In this document: positions 42,206-49,730 of the stretch, piece after piece
Numbering within the stretch: the first letter of the stretch is position 1
Layout: each line of letters begins with the position of its first letter
Source: WLND01 sp040398845
GTDB lineage: Bacteria > Actinomycetota > Actinomycetes > S36-B12
Assembly (NCBI GenBank): GCA_040398845.1
Contig: JBBATH010000003.1
Location: 1 to 64,000 of the forward strand
Reading direction: 5' to 3'
Length of the DNA stretch: 64,000 nucleotides
Translations under genes and position numbers: made by a program
Notes under the pieces: model-generated
What the model was told of the DNA's origin: nothing
What the model saw: only the letters and a program-made list of their open reading frames with translations
Databases searched by the model: none

Positions 42206-43642
42206 GTGGAAAAGATAATCATGAAGTTTCGTTGGCTCGCTGTGGTCGTCTTGCTGGTTGCATCTTTTATGGATCTGCTTGATACGACAATCGTAAATGT
42301 GGCACTTCCTTCAATTCAGAAGGATCTTGACGCATCGTCCTCTCAATTGGTGTGGATGGTCTCGGGTTACGTCCTGAGTTTCGCAGTCTTGCTCATCACT
42401 GGTGGACGTTTAGGTGATCGCTATGGCCGTAAACCAATGTTCATGCTTGGCGTCTTTGGATTCACCCTCGCCTCGATCGGTTGCGCTTTTGCCCAAACCG
42501 CGGATGGATTAGTCGTTTCACGACTACTGCAAGGTGCTTTTGGTGCCATCATGATTCCTCAAGTTCTCTCCATCATTCAAGTTCTTTTCAAGCCTAAAGA
42601 GCGAGCCGCGGTTTTCGGTGTGGTCGGCGCTGTCTCTGGACTAGCAGCTGTTGCAGGACCGCTATTCGGTGGACTGCTCGTTTCAGGAGATGCCTTTGGC
42701 GCGGGTTGGCGAAGTATCTTCATTATCAATGTTCCTGTCGGCATTCTGCTGCTGATTGCATCGTTTGCATTTGTTCCGAACTCGAAGTCAGAGAAGCCAG
42801 TCAAGTTTGATTTCGTGGGTGTGAGCTTGATATCGGCAGCACTCTTCATTCTCATCTACGCTCTGGTCCAAGGTCCGGAACAAGGGTGGCCGGCGTGGAT
42901 TTGGTTCATGATTGCAGCGAGCCCGGTGCTCATCGGATTTTTCATCCTTCTACAAAAGCGTGAAGAGGAAAGGGCAGGGAATGCGTTAATCCCACCGTCA
43001 CTTTTTAAGGACCGAGGCTTCTCAGTGGGGGTCGTGACGAGTTTCTTAGCCTACGCATCCATCGGTGCATTCTTTCTCGTCTTTGCTCTCTATCTTCAAA
43101 CAGGCCTAGGTTTTTCAGCAATCGAGGCAGGATTAGCAACGCTTCCGTTTAGCATTGGTGCCTTCGTCGGAAGTGGTGTTGCGGTCCCATTAGCTCCACG
43201 TTTCGGAAAATTCCTGATTGTTATCGGCTCGCTGTTTCAATTGACAGGGTATTACCTCGTAAAGCAGGTAATCCTGGATAGGGGCGACAGTTTGGTAGGC
43301 ACACATTTGATTCTGCCGATGGCAATCGCAGGAATAGGGCTGACGCTCATTTTGGTGCCATTGAATGTCCTTTCGCTCGCTCAGACAGATGTCGAGTATG
43401 CGGGCGCGGCATCTGGTGTCCTCAACACATTCCTGCAAGTTGGCGGGGCGATAGGTGTAGCGGTGATCAGTGTCGTCTTCTTCGATGTGGTGGGGGCGAA
43501 CTTCTCTCCAGTAGGTCTACGGGATGGGTTTGAGGCTGCCATTTGGGTCCCGCTTATTTCGGTCGCCCTTGCGGGTATCTCTAGTTTCTGGCTTCCAAGT
43601 GTCTCGCAGATGGCTTCTCATCATCTCGCTGCAGAAGAGTGA
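42206..43642 (+). CDS. DHA2 family (EmrB/QacA-type) MFS exporter, likely horizontally acquired
   Basis: The protein of about 478 residues has about fourteen membrane segments. DHA2 signatures are present: FMDLLDTTIVNVALPSIQKDL in helix 1, WMVSGYVLSFAVLLITGGRLGDRYGRK (motif A between helices 2 and 3) and a motif-C-like GLAAVAGPLFGG in helix 5. These proton antiporters export drugs or other small molecules. Two sample lines I counted are 53% and 42% GC, far below the neighbouring genes, and the codons are rich in A/T third positions, so recent transfer is likely. GTG 42206 or ATG 42221 could be the start; GGAAAAG lies just before the latter. Confidence 0.9.
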   Translation: MEKIIMKFRWLAVVVLLVASFMDLLDTTIVNVALPSIQKDLDASSSQLVWMVSGYVLSFAVLLITGGRLGDRYGRKPMFMLGVFGFTLASIGCAFAQTADGLVVSRLLQGAFGAIMIPQVLSIIQVLFKPKERAAVFGVVGAVSGLAAVAGPLFGGLLVSGDAFGAGWRSIFIINVPVGILLLIASFAFVPNSKSEKPVKFDFVGVSLISAALFILIYALVQGPEQGWPAWIWFMIAASPVLIGFFILLQKREEERAGNALIPPSLFKDRGFSVGVVTSFLAYASIGAFFLVFALYLQTGLGFSAIEAGLATLPFSIGAFVGSGVAVPLAPRFGKFLIVIGSLFQLTGYYLVKQVILDRGDSLVGTHLILPMAIAGIGLTLILVPLNVLSLAQTDVEYAGAASGVLNTFLQVGGAIGVAVISVVFFDVVGANFSPVGLRDGFEAAIWVPLISVALAGISSFWLPSVSQMASHHLAAEE

Positions 43643-43760
43643 TGCTGAGCATTTGGTTGCTCGAATAGTCAGGTTGACGTGAATCCGTACGGATGCGCGG
43701 AGAGGTGCACGACATCATCGACTGGTGATCAAGTTTGTGCGCGAAAGGAGGCATCTAGGC
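43643..43760. other. Short gap after the MFS exporter
   Basis: GAGCA/TGCTC at 43647-43662 can form a weak 5-bp hairpin after the MFS stop. No gene is seen. A strong ribosome binding site, AAAGGAGG, at 43744-43751 belongs to the next small frame. Confidence 0.3.
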
Positions 43761-43868
43761 GTGTGCGCATCCTGTGGGACCAACGTCACCTTCCCGTCGA
43801 TGCTTGTAGCGATGTGTGAGGTGCACGATGACGGTCTCGGCGGTGTGGAAGCTTACTTTTTCTGGTGA
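43761..43868 (+). CDS. Candidate 35-residue small protein with CxxC motif
   Basis: A GTG at 43761 follows AAAGGAGG (43744-43751) by 9 bases, among the best ribosome binding sites in the window. The frame encodes 35 residues beginning MCASCGTNVTFPSML and ending GGVEAYFFW. The CxxC, with a third Cys at residue 19 and a His at 22, could bind zinc. The TGA overlaps a GTG (GTGA at 43865-43868) that opens the frame of the downstream GNAT gene, suggesting coupling. It resembles no family I know and could be the truncated head of a zinc-ribbon protein. Existence as a real gene is uncertain. Confidence 0.35.
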   Translation: MCASCGTNVTFPSMLVAMCEVHDDGLGGVEAYFFW

Positions 43869-43969
43869 ACCTCACAACGCGCCGTCGCGGACTGGACGCT
43901 ACTTCGCGCCGCGACCGGGGCACGAAGTGCCTTGCAGACATGGCGAAGTGCAAGGGAGGAAGGGCGAAC

Positions 43970-44590
43970 ATGTTCGAAGATTCAAGGATGCACAAGGATG
44001 GCAACGTGATCAGGACCAAGCGGTTGGACCTGCACACCGTCCTGCCAAGCGAGTACGCGATCCTCGGGGTCGATCGAGGAGACCCGCGACTGTGGACCGA
44101 TCGTGGATTCTCGAATCCGTATAGTCATCCCGTTGATGATCCCGGTCCTCTCGTGCACCGGATTCCGAGGATCCTTGCTGATCCGGGTGCGGCGCCTTAC
44201 CTGCTGCGAATGGCGGTGCTGAGGAGCAAGGGCATCATCATCGGCAGCGCGGGGTTCCATGACCGCCCGGATGCCTCGGGGATGATCGAGATCGGCCTTG
44301 GGATCGTGCCGGATTGGCAGGGGCAGGGATTCGCGACCGAATTGCTCGCGGGCATGTGGGGCTGGGTCGTGCGACAGCAAGGTGTGCGGGTTCTGCGGTA
44401 TACGGTGTCCCCGGACAATCTGCCGTCGCAGGCGATCATCGCCAAATTCAAAGGTGTGCGTCGCGGCCAGCAGATCGATGAGGAGGATGGTCCCGAGGAC
44501 ATCTACGAGGTCACTGCCGAGGACTTCGCTCATCGTGACATTGAGCGCCGCTCCGTAGGATGGGGTCGTGCCCAGCGGAGTGATGAGTAA
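43970..44590 (+). CDS. GNAT acetyltransferase, RimJ/RimL-like
   Basis: The 206-residue product starts with a leader of about 18 residues, then IRTKRLDLHTVLPSEYAIL, the start of a RimJ/RimL-like GNAT domain. Motif A is MIEIGLGIVPDWQGQGFATELL (Q-G-Q-G-F-A), and a later VSPDNLPSQAIIAKF replaces the common N-x-x-S helix. ATG 43970 is preceded by AGGGAGG. An upstream GTG (43865) would add 35 Arg-rich residues. It overlaps miaB by 23 bases. Substrate unknown. Confidence 0.8.
   Translation: MFEDSRMHKDGNVIRTKRLDLHTVLPSEYAILGVDRGDPRLWTDRGFSNPYSHPVDDPGPLVHRIPRILADPGAAPYLLRMAVLRSKGIIIGSAGFHDRPDASGMIEIGLGIVPDWQGQGFATELLAGMWGWVVRQQGVRVLRYTVSPDNLPSQAIIAKFKGVRRGQQIDEEDGPEDIYEVTAEDFAHRDIERRSVGWGRAQRSDE
44556..44561 (+). 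promoter_or_regulatory. Putative -10 element of miaB (leaderless arrangement)
   Basis: TAGGAT ends 6 bases before GTG 44568, inside the end of the GNAT gene. Confidence 0.5.
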
Positions 44591-46028
44591 CGAGGGACGT
44601 ACCTATCAGGTGCGAACCTACGGGTGCCAGATGAATGTGCACGACTCCGAACGGCTCGCGGGGCTTATGGAGGCGGCCGGATACGTAGCTGCTGATGACG
44701 GTGCGGTGGCTGATGTCGTGGTCTTCAACACGTGCGCCGTCCGTGAGAACGCCGACAACAAGCTGTACGGAAACCTCAGCCACCTCGTGCCAATCAAGGC
44801 TGAGAATCCGGGCATGCAGATCGCGGTTGGCGGGTGCCTCGCCCAGAAGGATCAGGGGAGGATCCTCGAGAAGTCCCCGGTGGTCGATGTCGTATTCGGG
44901 ACCCACAACATCGGAGCCTTGCCCGTACTCCTCGAACGAGCGCGCGTGATGAACGAAGCCCAGATCGAGATCAAGGAGGCACTCGAGACCTTCCCGTCGT
45001 CGCTACCGACGAAGCGGGATTCGGCGTACTCGGCCTGGGTCTCGGTAAGTGTGGGCTGCAACAACACGTGCACCTTCTGCATCGTCCCGGCGCTTCGGGG
45101 AACTGAGAAGGACCGCAGACCCGGATCAATCCTCGCCGAGATCGAGGCGCTCGTCTCGGAGGGAGTCCTCGAGGTCACCCTCCTAGGTCAGAACGTGAAC
45201 GCGTACGGCATCGAGTTTGGAGACCGCGAGGCCTTCGGCAAATTGTTACGGGCCTGTGGCGAGATCGAGGGATTGGAGCGTATTCGATTCACGAGCCCTC
45301 ACCCGCGCGATTTCACCGACGACGTCATCGCTGCGATGGCTGAGACCGCCAATGTCATGCCATCGCTCCACATGCCGATGCAATCAGGCTCGGATCGAAT
45401 CCTGCAGTTGATGCGTCGCTCGTATCGTCAGGACCGGTACCTCAGCATCATCGATAACGTCCGAGCTGCGATGCCTGATGCCGCGATCACAACAGACATC
45501 ATCGTCGGATTCCCGGGTGAGACCGAAGCCGACTTCGAGCAGACGATGCACGTTGTCCGACAGGCCCGGTTTGCAGGCGCCTATACCTTCCAGTATTCGC
45601 AGCGGCCGGGAACTCCGGCGGCGACCATGCCGGATCAGGTTCCTCGCGAGGTTGTCCAGGAGCGGTACGTGCGGCTCATTGAGCTCGTGAAGGAGATCGC
45701 CTGGCGCGAGAATCAGCGTCTCGAAGGGAGCGTCGTCGAAGTGCTCATCGCGAAGGGCGAGGGCAAGAAGGACGCCGAGACCGAGCGGCTGTCCGGGCGA
45801 GCGCGCGATAACCGGCTCGTCCACGTCGGTTTACGCTCCGACTTACCGATCCCGCGGCCGGGCGACATCGTGCTCGCCGAGATCACGCACGCGGCGCCCC
45901 ACCACCTCAATGCCGATCGACTCATTGACGTTCGCCGCACTCGGGCTGGTGACGTTAGCGAGAGCGCAACTGTCGCAACCCCGGCAGGGGTCATGCTCGG
46001 ACTTCCGGGCCTGCGCGTCCGAGACTAA
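44568..46028 (+). CDS. miaB: tRNA-2-methylthio-N6-dimethylallyladenosine synthase
   Basis: MiaB adds the methylthio group at position 2 of i6A37 in tRNAs. The 486-residue protein carries cluster cysteines C20 (TYGCQMN), C56 (NTCAVRE) and C90 (GGCLAQ), the radical-SAM motif CNNTCTFC (C164, C168, C171) and a C-terminal TRAM domain. GTG 44568 is supported by the -10 six bases upstream; ATG 44583 is an alternative. miaA, which makes its substrate modification, begins one base before the end of miaB (TAATG). Confidence 0.96.
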   Translation: MPSGVMSNEGRTYQVRTYGCQMNVHDSERLAGLMEAAGYVAADDGAVADVVVFNTCAVRENADNKLYGNLSHLVPIKAENPGMQIAVGGCLAQKDQGRILEKSPVVDVVFGTHNIGALPVLLERARVMNEAQIEIKEALETFPSSLPTKRDSAYSAWVSVSVGCNNTCTFCIVPALRGTEKDRRPGSILAEIEALVSEGVLEVTLLGQNVNAYGIEFGDREAFGKLLRACGEIEGLERIRFTSPHPRDFTDDVIAAMAETANVMPSLHMPMQSGSDRILQLMRRSYRQDRYLSIIDNVRAAMPDAAITTDIIVGFPGETEADFEQTMHVVRQARFAGAYTFQYSQRPGTPAATMPDQVPREVVQERYVRLIELVKEIAWRENQRLEGSVVEVLIAKGEGKKDAETERLSGRARDNRLVHVGLRSDLPIPRPGDIVLAEITHAAPHHLNADRLIDVRRTRAGDVSESATVATPAGVMLGLPGLRVRD

Positions 46029-46936
46029 TGCTCGTCGTCGCCATTGTCGGGCCGACTGCCTCCGGCAAGAGTGCGCTTGCAGTCGAGGTGGCATTGCGAT
46101 GCAACGGCGAGATCGTGAACACCGACTCGATGCAGGTCTATTCGGGGATGGATGTCGGCACGGCCAAACCCCGTGAGTCCGAGTTCCTGGGAGTGCGGCA
46201 CCACCTGCTCAGTGTCTGGTCGCCCGACCACGAGCTCACCGTTGCCGAATTCCAGTCGGTGGCGCGCGGGGCCATCCTCGAAGTATCAGGCAGGGGAGCG
46301 ACTCCGATCGCGGTTGGCGGCAGCGGCCTGTATGTCTCGGCGGTTCTCGACGACCTGCGGTTCCCAGGCACCGATCCGGTGATTCGCGAGGACCTAGAGG
46401 CAGATCTGGCCGACGTCGGCTCGGCCGCCCTCCATGAGCGCCTCGCTGCCGTCGATCCGACTGCCGCCGCCGCGATCCTGCCGTCGAACGGACGCCGCAT
46501 CGTCCGGGCACTCGAGGTCATTGCGATCACCGGGGAGCCGTTCATTGCGACGTTGCCGGCACCCGTCGAGATCTTCCCCACTGTCCGCGTCGGGTTGGAC
46601 CTCGCACGGGACGTCCTCGATGCCAGAATCGAGGCGCGCGTTCGGCAGATGTGGTCGGATGGATTCGTGGCCGAGGTTGAGGGGCTCGTGGCGGCTGGGG
46701 TGGCCGACGGGAGGACGGCAGCTCGTGCACTCGGGTACTCGCAGGTGCGCGACCACCTTGCCGGGACCCTCACCGCAGACGAGGCCAAGCAGGCGACCAT
46801 CGACGCAACACGCAAGTTTGCCAGGCGCCAACAGCGCTGGTTCCGTCGAGACGAGCGCATCACCTGGATCGCCTACGACGCTCCAGACGCTGTCGAGCGC
46901 GTGCTCTCGTTGGTGGAGGCGGGCACGGCGACGTAG
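46028..46936 (+). CDS. miaA: tRNA dimethylallyltransferase
   Basis: MiaA transfers dimethylallyl from DMAPP, a product of the ispG pathway, to A37 of UNN-decoding tRNAs. The 302-residue protein has the P-loop GPTASGKS (residues 8-15), the NTDSMQVYSGMDVGTAKP motif, VGGSGLYVSAVL and FARRQQRWFRRD. It overlaps miaB by one base. Its last 64 bases overlap the convergent PIG-L deacetylase gene, an unusually long 3' overlap. Confidence 0.96.
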   Translation: MLVVAIVGPTASGKSALAVEVALRCNGEIVNTDSMQVYSGMDVGTAKPRESEFLGVRHHLLSVWSPDHELTVAEFQSVARGAILEVSGRGATPIAVGGSGLYVSAVLDDLRFPGTDPVIREDLEADLADVGSAALHERLAAVDPTAAAAILPSNGRRIVRALEVIAITGEPFIATLPAPVEIFPTVRVGLDLARDVLDARIEARVRQMWSDGFVAEVEGLVAAGVADGRTAARALGYSQVRDHLAGTLTADEAKQATIDATRKFARRQQRWFRRDERITWIAYDAPDAVERVLSLVEAGTAT

Positions 46937-47685
46937 TACTCCGTGCCGAGCAGCAGGTGTTGAAGCGGGCCGGGCGCACGGGTGAGCACGGCGAGGGTGC
47001 GGATTGTTCCGTCAGCAGTGGCCTGAGAGGCATGCGCGCGCAGGGATGCCAGCTTGCTGCGCAGATGGGGCCTCACGTTGATGCGGTGGGTGATCTCGGC
47101 CGAGGGAGTCCATGCATTCGCGAACGAGGCGGGATCGAAGCCATTCGGGGTGAGGCGGGTTCGAGCGGCGAGCGCAGCCGCGCGGGCGATCGGCTCGCGG
47201 GGAAGCGTGGCCTCGAAGAGGTTGGGAGTATGGCGTGCGAGGGCCGCAGCCTGACGAGTCACCCGGTGCACCTGGAGGTGGTCGGGGTGGCCGTAGCCGC
47301 CGGACGGGTCGTATCCGACGACGATGTCGGCCTCGACCTCGTCGAGAATCGCGCTGATGCGATCGGCCACGGCGAAGGTGTCCTGGTGCGCGAACCCGAG
47401 GGGGTGCTCTGCGTTCAGCCCCGAGTCGGGATAGCCCAGCGACTCGATGCGATCGACGCCGAGGGCATCGGCGGAGGCGGCGAGCTCGGCACGGCGACGC
47501 AGCGCGAGGTTGCCGGAGAGCTCGGCTGACGTGAGCCCTGCCTCGCCATCCGTTGCAACGATGAGGACGACGCGCAGGCCTTGTGAGGAAGCGCGCGCCA
47601 TGGTCCCGGCGGTGAGGAGCGCCTCGTCGTCGGGGTGTGCGTGGACGAAGACGATCGTGCGCCTGCGCGTGGGGGTGCGAAGCAT
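46873..47685 (-). CDS. PIG-L family N-acetylglucosaminyl deacetylase (MshB/LmbE-like)
   Basis: The 270-residue protein has the zinc-binding AHPDDE motif (H17, D20, E21) near the start and the second motif YGHPDHLQVH (H133, H136). These are the metal ligands of MshB/LmbE deacetylases, which remove acetyl from GlcNAc-containing molecules. In actinobacteria such enzymes serve mycothiol synthesis (MshB), mycothiol conjugate hydrolysis (Mca) or glycolipid maturation. The start ATG 47685 lies 27 bases from the divergent glycosyltransferase start. A longer frame upstream is not PIG-L-like. Its end overlaps miaA. Confidence 0.88.
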   Translation of the reverse strand: MLRTPTRRRTIVFVHAHPDDEALLTAGTMARASSQGLRVVLIVATDGEAGLTSAELSGNLALRRRAELAASADALGVDRIESLGYPDSGLNAEHPLGFAHQDTFAVADRISAILDEVEADIVVGYDPSGGYGHPDHLQVHRVTRQAAALARHTPNLFEATLPREPIARAAALAARTRLTPNGFDPASFANAWTPSAEITHRINVRPHLRSKLASLRAHASQATADGTIRTLAVLTRAPGPLQHLLLGTEYYVAVPASTNESTRSTASGAS

Positions 47686-47691
47686 GTAGCC

Positions 47692-47706
47692 ATTGTGTCG
47701 TACCGT
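47692..47706. promoter_or_regulatory. Back-to-back -10 elements of a divergent gene pair
   Basis: TACCGT (47701-47706, plus) ends 6 bases before GTG 47713. On the minus strand CACAAT (47697-47692) ends 6 bases before ATG 47685. Both transcripts would be leaderless, and their -35 regions would lie inside the opposite genes. Confidence 0.4.
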
Positions 47707-47712
47707 CACACC

Positions 47713-48843
47713 GTGAGAATCGCGCACGTCACCGACTGCTACCTGCCCAGGACTGGCGGCATCGAGACCCAGGTCCGGGCCCTCGCTCTCCAGCAGCGCG
47801 CGCATGGTGACGATGTCCGTATCGTCACCGCGACCGGCGGCTCGGCGGAGGTCTTTGCAGGCGATGACATCGTCGATGGAATGCCGGTGCACCGGATCGC
47901 CGCTCACCTGCCCTTCGACCTGCCTATCCATCCGCGGACTCGTCGAAAGGTGGTGGAGGTCCTCACCGCGAACCCCGTCGACGTCGTCCACATTCACGCG
48001 GGAGTGGTGTCGCCATTCGCCTGGGGGGCGCTGCGTGCGGCCCATGAGCTCGGTACCCCGTCACTCGTCACCATCCACAGTATCTGGGGTCCGCTCGCCC
48101 GCCCGGGATTTCGGGCGAGCAGGGCGGCGATCCGCTGGGATGCGTGGGGAGCCCAACTCTCCGCCGTAAGCGACGTGGCTGCCGCCGAGATCACCCGTGC
48201 CCTGCCCAGCGCGGGGCCGGTACTCGTGCTCCCCAATGCCATCGACCCGGTGGATTGGCGGACGTACCGTGTCGAGGGCGTACCGGAGGAGTTGCGCATT
48301 TCCACCGTCATGCGCCTTGCGCCCCGCAAGCGCATCATCCCGTTCCTGCGAGTCATCGACCAGGCGCATCGAGCCCTGCAGGGCGACCCGCGGCTACGGG
48401 TCGCCATCGTCGGAGACGGCCCCGACCGGGCGCGGGCCGAACGATTCGTCCGTGATCGCGGTCTTGAGGCCACGGTGAGTTTCCTGGGCAGGCTCGATCG
48501 CGTCGAGATTCTCGAGGTCTTCGCGAATACTGATCTGTTCCTGCAGCCGTCGGTTAGGGAATCCTTCGGTCTTGCCGCGCTCGAGGCGAGATGCGCCGGT
48601 CTGCCGATTCTCGCCCGTAGCCAGACCGGCACCACTGCGTTCGTCCGCGACGGGATCGAGGGAGTGCTCGCCGACACCGACTCCGGTCTGGCTCAGGCGA
48701 TCATGCGACTGGCCAGGGATCGGGCGCTGCTCAGTCGCATCGCCCACCACAATGAATCGACCCCACCAACCGACACCTGGCCACGCGTGCTCGGACTCGT
48801 TCACGACGCCTATCTCGCCGCTCAGTTGCGAGCCACTGCCTGA
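47713..48843 (+). CDS. GT4 family glycosyltransferase
   Basis: The 376-residue protein is a GT-B enzyme. The N-terminal domain starts VRIAHVTDCYLPRTGGIETQV with the glycine loop. The C-terminal nucleotide-sugar domain has VMRLAPRKRIIPFLRV, VAIVGDGPDRARAERF and the EX7E motif ESFGLAALE. It is of the PimB/PimC-type GT4 group; it lacks the long glycine-rich loop of MshA, so it is not called a mycothiol glycosyltransferase. Divergent pairing with a PIG-L deacetylase suggests joint work on a GlcNAc-containing glycoconjugate. GTG 47713 fits both the family N-terminus and the -10 spacing. Confidence 0.88.
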   Translation: MRIAHVTDCYLPRTGGIETQVRALALQQRAHGDDVRIVTATGGSAEVFAGDDIVDGMPVHRIAAHLPFDLPIHPRTRRKVVEVLTANPVDVVHIHAGVVSPFAWGALRAAHELGTPSLVTIHSIWGPLARPGFRASRAAIRWDAWGAQLSAVSDVAAAEITRALPSAGPVLVLPNAIDPVDWRTYRVEGVPEELRISTVMRLAPRKRIIPFLRVIDQAHRALQGDPRLRVAIVGDGPDRARAERFVRDRGLEATVSFLGRLDRVEILEVFANTDLFLQPSVRESFGLAALEARCAGLPILARSQTGTTAFVRDGIEGVLADTDSGLAQAIMRLARDRALLSRIAHHNESTPPTDTWPRVLGLVHDAYLAAQLRATA

Positions 48844-48853
48844 GCCCCCGCGT

Positions 48854-48859
48854 TAGTGT
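48854..48859 (+). promoter_or_regulatory. Putative -10 element of dapF (leaderless arrangement)
   Basis: TAGTGT ends 6 bases before ATG 48866 in the 22-base gap after the glycosyltransferase gene. Confidence 0.5.
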
Positions 48860-48865
48860 TGCGCT

Positions 48866-49723
48866 ATGGCCGCGATCAACGAGGTGCCGTTCCTGAAGGG
48901 CCATGGCACCGGCAACGATTTCGTCGTCATCCCCGACCTCGACGGCGTGCGGGGACTATCTGCTGATCAGGTGCGTTTCCTCTGCGACCGGCATACCGGG
49001 ATCGGAGCCAATGGAGTCCTGCGGGTCGTTCGCACTGAGCATGTCCCGGATTCGGTGCCCGGTAGTGGCGCGGCCGAGTTCTTCATGGACTACCGAAACG
49101 CCGATGGCAGTCTGGCGGAAATGTGCGGCAACGGCGCCCGGGTCTTCGTGAGATACCTCCAAGCTGCGGGACTCATCACGGGGAGCGAGGTCGCGATTGG
49201 CACTCGTGGTGGCGTCGTGAATGCGTCGCTGCACGAGGACGAGTCGATCACGATCGACATGGGACGGGCCGTTGCGGTGGGGGTCGGCGAGGAGCTCACC
49301 GTGCGCGTCGGGGAGCGAACGTGGGCGGCGGCCGGCGTGCACGTTCCGAATCCCCATGCGGTGGTGTTTGTCGAGTCGCTCAAGGATGCTGGCGATCTGC
49401 TGCGCGCGCCGCTGGTCACTCCGCAGGAAGTGTTCCCGGACGGGGTCAACGTAGAGTTCGTCACCAGAATCGGCCCTGATCACGTTGCGATGAGGGTCCA
49501 CGAGCGAGGGGTGGGCGAGACCCTCAGTTGCGGCACCGGGGCCTGTGCCGTTGCGTGGGTAGCACGCCGTAGCACGGTCGTTGGCACGAGGAGCGAGTTG
49601 ACGGCCGGCACCATGCGGGTCGACGTTCCGGGCGGATGTCTTCGCATCACCGAGACGGCAGGGGGCAACCTCCTCCTCAATGGTCCCGCCGACCTCATCG
49701 CCCGTGGCACTGTGCGCCTCTAG
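48866..49723 (+). CDS. dapF: Diaminopimelate epimerase
   Basis: DapF converts LL- to meso-diaminopimelate for peptidoglycan and lysine. The 285-residue protein has both catalytic cysteines: C87 in AEMCGNGARV and C222 in LSCGTGACAVA, each in one half of the pseudo-symmetric fold. The opening FLKGHGTGNDFVV is typical. It is 7 bases from the end of the convergent methyl-oxidation operon. Usual actinobacterial order would place hflX next, so the operon seems to have been inserted here. Confidence 0.96.
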   Translation: MAAINEVPFLKGHGTGNDFVVIPDLDGVRGLSADQVRFLCDRHTGIGANGVLRVVRTEHVPDSVPGSGAAEFFMDYRNADGSLAEMCGNGARVFVRYLQAAGLITGSEVAIGTRGGVVNASLHEDESITIDMGRAVAVGVGEELTVRVGERTWAAAGVHVPNPHAVVFVESLKDAGDLLRAPLVTPQEVFPDGVNVEFVTRIGPDHVAMRVHERGVGETLSCGTGACAVAWVARRSTVVGTRSELTAGTMRVDVPGGCLRITETAGGNLLLNGPADLIARGTVRL

Positions 49724-49730
49724 GCGCGAG

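Noticed and set aside
43966..43977. CGAACATGTTCG resembling a second SOS box at the GNAT start
   Set aside because: The half sites are only 2 bases apart, not 4 as in the box before recA, and they overlap the start codon and its ribosome binding site.
47713..48843. Calling the GT4 gene mshA (mycothiol glycosyltransferase)
   Set aside because: The long N-terminal glycine-rich loop typical of MshA is absent; only the general GT4 fold and EX7E motif are supported.
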